A stretch of DNA of 64,000 nucleotides from Apodospora peruviana (lineage: Eukaryota > Ascomycota > Sordariomycetes > Sordariales > Lasiosphaeriaceae). The first letter of the stretch is position 1; every line of letters begins with the position of its first letter. The notes under the pieces were generated by a model, which saw only the letters and a list, made by a program, of their open reading frames with translations, was not told the origin of the DNA and made no database searches. This document shows, in pieces, positions 54,750-64,000 of this stretch. Location: contig JAUEDM010000006.1 of NCBI GenBank assembly GCA_033439685.1, positions 3,720,001 through 3,784,000 on the forward strand, in the 5' to 3' direction. A program made the position numbers and the translations under genes.

Positions 54750-56031
54750 ATGTCGGCCGATCAAGTTGGTCGACTGTGCAATGCGTCAAGGGACTTTGAC
54801 GTCTTTGTCTTTGCCGCCAATCCAGACCCTGGCAATGCGAAACCAAAGAGAGCCAAGCTCTCACCAGAGAAGCGGAAGAAGGCCGACGTCGTCAGAAAGG
54901 TGCACGCTTGTCTCCGTTGCCGGTTGCTCAAGGTCCCTGTAAGTACTTCACTTCAGGTTTCCTCCTGCCATGCGACTAATCAACATCAACCACTCACAAT
55001 CCACACCAGTGCGATGAAGGCAGCCCCTGCAGTCGATGTCTTTCCCTCGTTGTCACGGCAACCGCGAGAAAGACGCTGTCATTCTCCGAGTGCATCAGAA
55101 GCCGCATCAAAGACATCAACATCTATGCCAACGGTAAGCCATATTCCATTGTTTCTACGATTCATATCATATCTCTGACATACTGCTACCTGTAGGGTTT
55201 GAGCTCAGCTTCTCCCCCGCCGAACCCAGCATCCAAGAGCTGGGAGAGTCGACCAACGTCAACATCGAGTTCTCCACCGAGATAGTCGACAACAACGACC
55301 TTCAGTCTGTCCTTGGGCTGGCTAGGAGCTGGATCGTCGACGCCAAGAACCCCAAGGAAACCACCCTCGTCGACACTCTCTCCTCGCCGACCGTGAAGAG
55401 CATCATTGCCGATGCCCTCGGCCCGGAAACAGCAGCTGTATTCCAGCAAATGCTCCTGGCGACTCCGTTCGCCCACGGGTACTCGCTGCTGGGCGACTCA
55501 GAGTCAACAGACACCATGCAAAGCATGTGGCGCACCGGCCACTCTTCCGGCTCCTCGGTGCTGGAGCGCTTGGACGATCTCCTTCGCCCTACCGATCTTG
55601 CCCGCCTCTCGAGCATCGCAGGTCAAGCGCTCTTCATCGTGCTCCTCGGAATGATCATCACGATCGACTACTCGAGCGCAGTCGTCCAGCCCGCCCTGTC
55701 CGCCCCGGACAGCGAGAGGCTCAACACCGACGGGGCCGGGAACTTCTGGGAGCTGATGAGACAGCATCTTCGCCAAATGCTAGGCCACTACCTCGTCTTC
55801 GTCGGCAGTCGCGCCGGCTTGCGGTTCGAGCCCGAGGTCGAGAGGAAGCTGCTCCAGAGCGGGCTTCACGGGCTGGACGACCGAGTCCGCATCCTCTGGA
55901 CGAACCGCGCACGGGGATGGGGAAGAGATATCGACGACCCTTCCGAGACAGAAGAGAATGATATCACAGAAACATGGCTGATCGAAGGAGGAAGTGTCAG
56001 GAAGAAGGGGCTCTTGATGCGCACCAGGTAA
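54750..56031 (+). CDS. Zn2Cys6 transcription factor
   Basis: Three exons (54750-54938, 55010-55133, 55196-56031) join in frame to 382 residues. The zinc cluster spans the first intron: ACLRCRLLKVP then CDEGSPCSRC, giving C-x2-C-x6-C-x5-C-x2-C. A final Cys in LSFSEC completes six ligands at residues about 54-93. A basic stretch (KPKRAKLSPEKRKKAD) precedes it and probably acts as a nuclear signal. The remaining 290 residues are helical, as in regulators of this class, and lack the common fungal_trans motif. It should bind DNA in the nucleus. Its neighbours (NACHT gene, DUF7707 surface protein) are possible targets by position only. Confidence 0.85.
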
Positions 56032-56461
56032 TTACAACCGGCCCATCTCATCTAATATGCTAGACGTTGCCATTGATCTCGGCCCTACACCATCTATTAC
56101 ACAAGATTGGCTTACATATTTCCCTAGACTTAGAAGCCTCCGTCGATCAACACTCGCCGCCGTACCCGGGAGAACCCCAGATCCAAGTAGAGACCTCGTG
56201 GCCAGAACCTACGGACCTGAAGAGCCAGAGGATCATGGTCATGGCCGCAGGACACTTGAACACGAACTTTGTTGGTTATCTGCTATGCCCCGTCGCTCCG
56301 CAGATTAAACCGGCCGCAGTTAACCCGTACACAGTGTTTAAACACTAAAAATTCGTGGGAGTGTCTTCTTTCCGTCCTCAGACAGAAACTTTTCTTTCTT
56401 ATATACCTACCAGGTAATCATGGTTACCTCCCTTCACGGGCGGGTAGTTCAGCCGCACTCG
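56032..56461. other. Short intergenic stretch
   Basis: About 430 bp between convergent stops. No gene is supported, and short plus frames here have no motif. Confidence 0.35.
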
Positions 56462-57448
56462 TCACCTACCTACATGTACATCGTGGTGCTGTCCCTGCTG
56501 CTGCTGTTGCATACCATAAGTCCCCGTATCCAACTCAGCCGGCACGCTGTGTCCATGTAACTCCGGCGGCGGCGGCTGTTCCAGCTCCTGCCTATCACCA
56601 GGCACCCACCCCGCGCGGCTCATCTGCGTAGCATCACCGTCGAGCTCCGGCTTCCGATATTCGTCCTTCCTAGTCCCCATGCCTGCTGCCGTCGCAGCTT
56701 GCCTCTTTCTCTGCCAAACCAGAAAGAACACGACCACGCCGATCGCCACCGGCACCGCCACGCCCACCGCGATCCCAGCTTTTGCGCCTTTGCTCAACCC
56801 ACCGGAACTGGATAGGCTCCTCATTGCTCGGCGGAGCAGAACTGGTCGGACTCGGACTCCCGCTCGGGCTATTATCTTTCGCGGTAGTCGTGAGCGGTGT
56901 CGTCGTCGTCGTCGTCGTCGTCGTCGTGGTTGAAGAGTGGCTAGAGGTCGGTAGCGATGATGATGACGACGGCGACGACAGATTACCCGGTTTCGGGTCC
57001 ATGTCGCCGCAGAAGGCGCCGATCGTGACGGTGCAGTTCCGCTGGCCGGCCACGTTGCCGGCGTTCTCGCCGATGCAGTTGGCGTTGGCTTGCTCGCACA
57101 TCAGCGACGGCAGCGAGTTTCCGTAGTATTCAATCGGCGGGGTCCAGCCGCTCACGCAGTCGCATACGTAGGTCAGACTGTTCTGAAAAAGAACATGAAG
57201 TTAGGGAGAATCCGGGGGTTAGAAATAGTGGTTTACGTACGGGATTGCACTGAATTGAGCTCGAGGCAAACTGTTCGTCGCAGACGATTTGGCAGGTGTC
57301 GATCTCGGACAGACACCATTGTCCTTTTATAACAGTCGGCAGTGTTAGCAGTTGCGTTCTTTGTGGATGAAGTTGATGGTTAAAGGTCTTTGGTCTGCTT
57401 ACTTCTGGTTGTTGGATCGACGCTGTTTGGATCAATTTGGAACTTGAC
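56462..57448 (-). CDS. DUF7707 surface protein with membrane anchor; frame uncertain
   Basis: Minus-strand exons 57448-57403, 57323-57241 and 57182 onward join in phase. They encode QIDPNSVDPTTRRQWC, CQIVCDEQ and the SLTYVCDC and ICE-like cysteine blocks of the fungal DUF7707 domain (ten or so cysteines, probably disulfides). A Ser/Thr stalk with an eleven-Thr run follows. A membrane segment (GIAVGVAVPVAIGVVVFFLVW) and a cytosolic tail end at 56462, but these lie in another frame from the stalk. The change falls near 56825. The signal peptide must lie upstream of a TACTAACAC branch site (about 57485) and was not placed. This is either a gene with unrecognised introns or a decayed one. Likely a cell-surface sensor or wall protein. 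Confidence 0.65.
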
Positions 57449-58039
57449 CTCGGCCAAGCAGGAACGGAAGAACAGAGAACCGTGTTAGTAATTATGAATG
57501 AGAACATTCTGCTTTGCAGTCCGGACTGTGGTGCGCCGGGTATCCTCCGCATCGTTGGCGTCGTCATGTCATGAAGCTGTCGTTGCAAACGAACGCGACG
57601 CTGCTCGCGTTCACAAGAAATCCATTAAAAGGAGGGGAAACAGAACGCGCCCAAGTGAAAGAGCGGCATGCGCCCCCTGTTGTAAAGACCCTTGTTTGCT
57701 GGTTACACCGACTCCGAGTCTTGGATTCCACCCCTGTAAATGATCGTAGGATGCAGAGTCTGGGGAAATTGCCTTTTTTCCATTGTTACAATGTCTCTAC
57801 TGGCTCACTGCGCAGGGATACTAAGTCCTCTGATTTGGGGGGCCAAGAGGCACAGGATGGAAGCTGAGCGTGGGCCGCATTGCTGGTCACGATAACCGGC
57901 CCCTGAAGGATTGTCCCAAGGTCGACGAATAATATTTGGTGCGAAAAAGAAGACTGTACAGATTCTATTTGCAAAAACTCCCCAGTTGCACGGCTGCAAT
58001 TGCTGACTCAATGCACCGATCGAATGCGGGCTCAAAAAC
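57449..58039. other. Intergenic stretch
   Basis: Contains the unresolved 5' end of the DUF7707 gene on the minus strand. Beyond about 57600 nothing recognisable is seen. Confidence 0.35.
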
Positions 58040-59499
58040 GATTTACCCCGACGACGGGCAAATCCGACTTGCTACGAGGCACTTTACTACGTCTGGGGGG
58101 AGCACAATGCGTCAAACCCGTCCAAGATTCTCCTAGACGGACACGAACTCACTGTGAAGCCGTATTGGTCCCGGGTGTGGATCATCCAGGAGCTGGCTGC
58201 CCGTAGTGACATCTTCAACGGTGCCAATGGCGTCTTTTACTGTGGGGCTAAGAGCTTCTGGAGGTTCCAATTTGACGGCTTTTGCATGTTGATCCTGCTT
58301 ATCATCCGTGCTGGGCCGGGCGCGAGTTTCCGGGGAGTTAGATCAGGGTCAGATGCGAACATGGGACAAGACAACGCTGTGGTCGAAATGTGCGAACCTA
58401 CGGCGTCTCTGGTGAAACGCATGCATCCACCTGGTCTCCGTATGGCGCAGGTTCTGACGACATGCCGAAATACAACGAAGAACCGGCACCGGCATATCGA
58501 CTGGTTGATGCGACTTACTCAACGGTTTCAGACCACTGATCCTTGCGACAAGCTCTATGCCATCCGGGGCCTGGTCACCAATGGCGAGGTTGCCATACCA
58601 GACTATACCAAGCCGTTTGAGCAAGTCGTCCGAGATTTTGCGCTCAACCACATACGAGCCCATTCGTCTCTGAATGTACTTCTGGGCAAGAGAGTTAGAG
58701 AGTGGCCGCTCACTCCGTCCTGGTTTCCAGACGTGTTAGCTGAGGATCGCAGTACCGCAGTCGGCTTGTTGCCAAGTGCCGAGATGCCCTTCCATGCGGC
58801 AGGAGCAAGAGAAGCAATCGTCGCATATGACAACAGCGTATCGAACGTACTCTCTTGTCGCGGAGTTCTTGTCGGAACCATCAATAAAGTTGTCGGTCCG
58901 CTCATCGGTGGAGAGGGGTCCCGGCTTCGATGACGTGATGAGCAATTACGTCTCACTCGGCCAGGACAAAGTCTTCGAAGCTTTACGACAGTTCTACCGT
59001 CGTCTTGGAGATGATATAAGCAGGGAAATCATGTGGAGGGGCTCTCTGTCTAGACACCGACACCTCTGATTCAACCTCGGGGACCGATGAAATGACTCCC
59101 GCACCGGCTGAATATGGTGCACAATTCCGCCTCATGTTTGGACTCTATGGGGGGACTGCTCCTATACCCGAGGAGTTTATGCCAGGTGCGAATCAAATAG
59201 AAAGAGATAGGTCTTTTATTGCGCCATTCGGCAAGGGCTTACAGGAGACTCTTTTTGACCGGACCTTTATTACCACTCAAAATGAATAGGAGCATAGAGT
59301 GGGGATCGGTCCGTATCTGGCCAAGGAAGGGGACGTCGTTGCTGTGCTGTTTGGCGCAAATCTTTGTGTGGTCCTGAGGCCAGTTGAAGGGCAGGATCGA
59401 TATATACTTGCGGGAGACGCATATATCCAGGGCATCATGAAAGGAGAGCTGGTGAAAGATTTGCCGGACGATGGTGGTCAAGTCTTTGACATTGTGTAG
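58040..59499 (+). pseudogene. HET domain protein with internal deletion
   Basis: The start of the HET domain (CYEALYYVWGEHNASN, about 58065-58110) is followed after LLDGHELTVK directly by PYWSRVWIIQELA (about 58157-58200). In intact HET genes these blocks are separated by about 100 or more residues, including the WxDAxCINQ motif, so the core is deleted. The rest continues normally: TTDPCDKLYAIRGLV, then a frameshift near 58910, then FIAPFGKGLQETLFDRTF. An in-frame TAG lies at 59287. The last block is IGPYLAKEGDVVAVLFGAN, which reaches the stop at 59499. It cannot make a functional HET protein. Confidence 0.8.
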
Positions 59500-60309
59500 T
59501 TTCAAAGTTGCGCTATGATGGAAATGGACGAAGCTTTTGTGTTGGAGTGTGTCGATGATTGTAACCAAAATGAAAAGGATGAGATTCTCTCCAATGGGAC
59601 CTACAGAACTGACGGTTGTCGGCGGCAGTGGGCGGTTCAGATCCCGGTAGAGAAACCCGAGGCACGTGAGACGCACCACCTGAACACTTTCCCTCACATC
59701 CTCAGTTGCCGGGGTCTCTCCGGTTTCGAGACCTCGATCGCTCTTACATTCAAGTTATTGACCTTCAGCACATCAAATTCAAGGCCCCGTCAAGCTAATA
59801 CTTCTGCCCACTCTTACACCGAGCCCTCAAGGTGTAATCCCGTATGCCGTTACTCTCATTGCGGGGCTAGTGCGAAGAAATCGGACTATCGACATCTTAG
59901 CTTGCTCAGGGTCTCGGACTTTGGTATCCGTACTACACTTATACACCCATAGGCTGACATAGGATCCACAGAGGATTCGAATCCTTGGACATACCCGCTT
60001 GTTGTTCTCTAGACGTCCCGTGTCTAGGGTTCCAATAGGTTGAACCTCCGAGTTATGCACGTGCATCGAAAGCTTAGTCTACCCGAGGTAGGATCCTGTT
60101 ACCGCATGGTGAAGTCGATTGTGAGCCTTGGACGAGGAGACATGGTGAGATTTTGAACTGGCCCTGTTTTTTTTTTAAGACATTCTTTGCGTATTAAAGG
60201 TTGTCATCACCCAGTCTGTGGCTTCTCTCTTTGACACCTCAGTTCTCACAGACTGTATATCATCTGACTAAGAAAAAAATTAATGCCCATTCCCCACGGC
60301 TAGCCCACA
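59500..60309. other. Gene-free stretch
   Basis: No coding region supported. A GGATTCGAATCC palindrome near 59968 resembles a tRNA T-arm but no full cloverleaf was found. A nine- or ten-T tract lies near 60167. The right end is presumably the promoter of the small secreted gene. Confidence 0.4.
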
Positions 60310-60744
60310 ATGAAGCTCATTTCTACCTTAGTCGGTCTGGCTCTCTTCTCACTCGTCAGGTAAAGTCTTAGACCTCCAGCCTCCAGGCACATTGTGCTGA
60401 CACGTACCTTGGTTAATCTGCTTCAAAAATTTCCCAAGTTTGCTAACTTAAACAAAATTCAGCGCCCGTCAAGAGTGCCAATGCAACGGCAATAAGCCCA
60501 TGGTTCCCAAGGAAGGCCAATTCTGCTGTCTGTGGGCGCCGGGCTCCTACCTGGGATCAGGGGATGTCAGTACCTCCCTACTTGCTACTATACAACCCAC
60601 CTTGTTCTTCTGATACAGCATGATCTTGTTGCTAACTGGGGGGTGTTTCCAAAATTGTAGTGCTTGTTGGAAGATAATAAGGTCGGCAGGTTTGACATTT
60701 GCTGTCGGGAAATCGGCTACAGCAATGGACTATATTGCATTTGA
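60310..60744 (+). CDS. Small secreted eight-cysteine protein
   Basis: Three short exons (60310-60359, 60463-60565, 60661-60744) join to 78 residues. Splice sites are GTAAAG/TTCAG and GTCAGT/TGTAG, with CTAAC branch sites in both introns. The first 18 residues (MKLISTLVGLALFSLVSA) are a signal peptide. The mature 60 residues hold eight cysteines (ECQC, FCC, DC, ICC, YC), enough for four disulfides, with a CC pair on each side of the middle cysteine. This is the profile of fungal small secreted cysteine-rich proteins, including hydrophobin-size proteins and effectors. The CC pairs recall hydrophobins, but the spacing is too short for one. The function is unknown. Confidence 0.85.
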
Positions 60745-60974
60745 TTTGACAGGAACTTGAAGCTTTGGGCTTTTAGCTCTCATATATCTGTTTTTTGGAG
60801 GAATAGAAACACCAAATCAACCAGATCTGTCACATGACAAGTGCACAAACACCACGGTGACGTTGAGACAAGCATCACAGCCCGTCGTGCTGCATCTCAA
60901 CTTCGACAGATTTCCCAGATGCAGTGCACTTCCTAACAGCTTGAGCATCTCAACACCCCTCATTCCACAGCCTT

Positions 60975-61274
60975 CTAAATAACACTAGGCTTCAAGCAAT
61001 ACTCCAGCGTACACGCCTCCCCAGGTTTGGTACAATATCCACAACTCTCATTACAACATGTCTCATCAAACGCACACCTCGTATTCCCGCACTTTGGCCC
61101 GCCGAGACAATACTCCTTGGTACATCCCTTTCCACTGCCAGGCTTGACACAATACCCACAGCTCTCATTGCAACACACTTCCCCAACCGCGCATTGCGTA
61201 GGTCCGCATTCGAGCCCCCCGGGGGGTTTAGGGTCCTGGCAGAGGAGGAGGAGGGAGAGGGGGGCAAAAATCAT
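60975..61274 (-). CDS. Small secreted protein with two eight-cysteine repeats
   Basis: Single exon, 99 residues. The start MIFAPLSLLLLCQD acts as a short signal peptide. The mature chain is two copies of a module of about 36 residues. Each contains CG-x-TxC, then ExCCNESCGYC, then KPG, then a Cys-Thr and EYCL, so each copy has eight cysteines at matching positions. The repeats are clearly a tandem duplication. The CCNESCGYC core is typical of fungal secreted cysteine-rich proteins of unknown role. It is convergent with the 78-residue gene, 230 bp away, and both are probably co-located parts of a secreted-protein group. Confidence 0.85.
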   Translation of the reverse strand: MIFAPLSLLLLCQDPKPPGGLECGPTQCAVGEVCCNESCGYCVKPGSGKGCTKEYCLGGPKCGNTRCAFDETCCNESCGYCTKPGEACTLEYCLKPSVI

Positions 61275-62729
61275 GGCTGATGGATCTTTTGCTCTGAACG
61301 GAAGCTGTTGTGGCTTGAAGATGATGTCCTTGTGATGAGAACGAATGATGAAAAGGACTTTGATATTGTATCTAGGAAGACGTCCAATTCTTCGAAGGTG
61401 GGTGTCGGGGTGACAGCGTTTATTTAAGTTTTCTCATTTTCAATCGCTTACGTAGACGATGTTTCTTTTTACAGAAATGCGGAGGAATGTCCCTGAGACC
61501 AGGTTACATTCCAGTGCCATTGTGTATAGGCTAAGTCATATCGCAACCTCGGGTGTGAATTTGGACAGCCAAGCCGGGTCAACTACGTCCACTCTTAGTT
61601 TATTACCTAACGTATGCTGGGCCATGAATCTCGGCACCACAGACATTTTGAGATGACCATTTAGATCACGACTGACTGGAGGTGGCTTTCCAGGCCAACA
61701 GATATCTTGGCATTCTCCCACCCGGTACACGTTCAGCTCAGATGGCCCGTCGGTGGTGGATCTTAACCGAGGGCGCATTTGTTTCTCATTACAGTAAGAT
61801 AACAATGAAATTCCATTATCTGAATGTGGTCCATTCGTGATGCTTTAAAAACATGGAACGGTGTTCGTGGCGATTCTTTTCTGCTGTATTCTGGTAGATT
61901 ACCGTATCGCAGTATTGCGGGACTCCAATCAGTACATAGCCCTAACCCTCCTCGAGACTTTGATTTGCCCTCAAATGCTCAATCAAACGCCCCCAACGCC
62001 AACGCCTACGCCGAGGTAGCTACGCCGAGGTAGTATAAAAAGAAAGAGGAAAGTAGATGTTTCTTGAATTAATGGCGTTGAGACCAGTCAGTCGAGGATA
62101 TTAAAGTCCGTGAAAATCATGGAAGAGGGAAATCCATCAAAATTCAAGGCAAATCATGTCAGCCTCCTGAAGTTAACTTTGATCATCTCCTTTTCTGTCC
62201 AAAAGACATCTCAACCATGATACGTAGGTACTTTACTTCAGAACTGTTTTAACAGCTCTGCCTTTCTGATACCGAGAAACTAATGTGTGTTCCGAGTCTC
62301 TGTCCACAAACTTCCTGGGGGAGCTTGGCCAGGGCTATGCAATATAAATAACCTAGGAGAAGAGGAGCTTGGACCAAAATAGCTTCGGTTCCTACATTAA
62401 ACCGCCGTGATACCGCCAACTTCAAGGCCACGTCTATCTTCCTACACGAGAGGATGACGCCATGCGGCTGGCTGCTGCAGGTGCTGGCGGGTCATGGGTC
62501 TGTTTCACTAAACCCACTTCTCTATCTTTCTCCACGTACACATCTCAACCTCGTCCCACTCTCCTTCACATTTTCAACAGAAAAGCCCGCAGCTCAAGAC
62601 TCCTCCAATCCCAACAACCAACTCTCAACAGACGAATCTCAGTCATTCTACTTGACTCGAGTCTCCTGTACACCATGACAATGAAATACGAAAACCCATG
62701 ACCGCGAACGACTTCTGCCCCCTAGCCTA
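61275..62729. other. Long gene-free stretch
   Basis: About 1.45 kb. An 89-codon minus frame (61536-61805) and small plus frames lack motifs and splice logic. The left part is likely the promoter of the repeat-module secreted gene. The right part (62450-62730) may be eroded upstream sequence of the P450 relic. Confidence 0.35.
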
Positions 62730-63535
62730 TCAAACCTCCATCCCGCTTCAAAACGGCGGCGGCGGCGGCGGCCCCGCACACAATGTACACTGGCCCTTCA
62801 AACTCATCCTCCTCTTGCACGGCTTCAGTGGTTCAACGGCTTACTTCACCCGCGACTTGCCGCTCTCTCCGGCACCACCTACCTCCTCCTCTCCCATCCT
62901 TCCACTCTGAACAAACTAACCACCGAGGTCCGCTCAGCCTTTTCCAGCCCAAACGAAATTAACAGTCAGCGCGGTCAACACCCGTCTCCTCTACCTGCTC
63001 GCCATTCTCAGCGAATCACTGAGAATGTACCCGCCCGTGACGGGGAGCCTCGTACGCGTCATTGCCGGGAACTGCGCCACCGTTGCGGGCAGATACATCC
63101 CAGGCGGAACCATGATCGAGTGCACGCCCTGGGTGATGAACCATTATAGTGCGCATTGGGAGGATGCCTGGTCTTTTAGGTCGGAGAGGTGACTTGCTGA
63201 TCATGATCAAGAACGACGAGACACGCTCGAGGCGATGCAGGATTTTAGTGTTGGGCCGAGGAACTGTATCGGGAGGAAGTAAGTGGACTGGATCCCTGGC
63301 AGTTGTCTGGCAAGACAGAAGTCAAAACATGCTGGCCAACCATAAAACAGCCTCGCATACGCCGAGATGTGACTGATCCTAGCCGACTTGGTGTTCTCTC
63401 TTGATCTGAGACTGGCCGATGAGAGCAGAGCGTGGTTGGGAAAGCAGGGGCGTACCCGCTTTGGCCCAAGGGGCCCCTTAATGTTCATGTTGAGCCTGCT
63501 TCGAGGTGAGGAGGGTCGTTTTAATATTTAGTTTT
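62730..63535 (+). pseudogene. Microsomal-type cytochrome P450, C-terminal relic
   Basis: Plus-strand blocks follow the normal P450 order in shifting frames. The I-helix end TTTYLLLSHPSTLNKLTTEV (about 62866-62930) is followed by the K-helix ESLRMYPPV (ExxR, about 63016-63042) and GRYIPGGTM. Then comes the heme loop FSVGPRNCIGRK (about 63242-63278) with its Cys, and a donor-like GTAAGT right after. The L-helix continues NLAYAEM with a TGA inside it, then LILADLVFSLDLRL. The N-terminal two thirds are absent and at least three frame changes are needed. It is unrelated to the soluble P450 at 12.9 kb and resembles fungal secondary-metabolism P450s. Confidence 0.75.
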
Positions 63536-63859
63536 CTAGGTGGAGAAAGAGAACCTGGGCTTCGGCGTTTAAAGAGACTGCGAGATTGTAATAATGGAGG
63601 TTTCAGCTTCATTCATATTATCAATTGTTTCCAGTTATAATTCACACAAAGACAGACATGATCCCTACATATACTTCTTCTTGAACTAACCCGCTCACTC
63701 CGTCATCAGCAGCCAATCGATCATGAATTTTTCTTTCGGAAATACTGAACCTCGAGCAATGTAACGACTAGCTTATTGCATCGGTCTCTCTAGAAGATTC
63801 TCAACACGTAGCATTGGCAGTGGTGCTCACTTGGGCTGCTTACTTGGGCGCTAGCCTCA
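63536..63859. other. Short intergenic stretch
   Basis: About 320 bp with no coding region seen. Likely the 3' untranslated region of the minus-strand gene at the window edge. Confidence 0.35.
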
Positions 63860-64000
63860 TCATGACGTTCCACAGTAACACTCACAGGTCTGCCACCAAC
63901 TAATGCAGCTACCGCTGTCCTCGTAGTAGCCCACCGGGCAGCCGTTGCAGTTGTGAGTGACAGCCTGTGACTTGCACCGGTTGGGGCAATCGCTCCCCCA
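63860..64000 (-). CDS. Cysteine-rich protein, C-terminal part at window edge
   Basis: The minus frame is open from the window end to a TGA at 63860, giving 46 residues. It contains eight cysteines (DCPNRC, NCNGCP, SC, TCECYC) and several aromatic residues (VGYYED, ISWWQT). The density matches secreted disulfide-rich proteins such as the two genes 3 kb away. The start, signal peptide and full length lie outside the window. Confidence 0.6.
   Translation of the reverse strand, partial: WGSDCPNRCKSQAVTHNCNGCPVGYYEDSGSCISWWQTCECYCGTS

Noticed and set aside
56890..56935. GTC microsatellite as a separate repeat of interest
   Set aside because: It simply encodes the threonine run in the stalk of the DUF7707 protein.
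59955..59985. tRNA T-arm-like GGATTCGAATCC
   Set aside because: The motif is a simple palindrome. No D-arm, anticodon arm or acceptor stem could be folded on either strand.
1..64000. CRISPR arrays, bacterial operons, ribosome binding sites, rRNA genes
   Set aside because: The spliced genes and fungal families show a eukaryotic nuclear sequence. No regularly spaced repeat array or rRNA signature was seen.

Overview
The window looks like nuclear DNA of a filamentous ascomycete (Pezizomycotina). The evidence is HET-domain proteins, fungal NACHT NTPases, a Zn2Cys6 regulator, a class I terpene cyclase, short introns (about 40-100 nt) with GTAAGT-type donors and CTAAC/CTGAC branch sites, and small cysteine-rich secreted proteins. 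Species cannot be named from the sequence alone. Exon structures were deduced by hand from reading frames, splice motifs and family knowledge.

Layout. The left edge (1-1.8 kb) holds the 3' end of a Ser/Gly-rich surface protein and a degenerate 650-bp LTR-like repeat. A second, same-orientation copy lies at 48.3-49.2 kb. From 1.8 to 9.1 kb are one intact HET gene and remains of two others. From 9.8 to 17.7 kb is a metabolic block: a Dal5-type MFS permease divergent from a bacterial-like P450, then a six-exon terpene synthase. From 18.6 to 32 kb the region is mixed and decayed: a HET pseudogene, an unrecognised five-exon gene, a membrane-anchored FHA protein, a phosphotransferase-family pseudogene, an AAA+ ATPase with two frame breaks, and a dead copy of the GCN5 histone acetyltransferase gene. 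From 32.5 to 46 kb are mostly intact genes: a NACHT protein of about 1455 aa, a secreted Asn-Cys-motif protein, a TLDc protein, a second intact HET gene, a Rieske protein and a polytopic membrane protein. From 49 to 64 kb are a transglutaminase-like pseudogene abutting the second LTR-like copy, a second NACHT protein divergent from a Zn2Cys6 factor, a DUF7707 surface protein, a HET pseudogene, three cysteine-rich secreted proteins and a P450 relic.

Interpretation. The dominant theme is fungal self/non-self recognition and cell-death signalling: two intact and four decayed HET loci plus two NACHT-type STAND NTPases, interleaved with secreted or surface proteins and repeat debris. Long frames such as the 1455-aa NACHT protein, the 719-aa HET and the 573-aa TLDc protein read without a break, so the many frameshifts elsewhere more likely reflect real gene decay than general sequencing error. 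This is a birth-and-death accessory region. The best candidates for new biology are the large NACHT protein with an acidic linker, the cluster of cysteine-rich secreted genes and the atypical P450.
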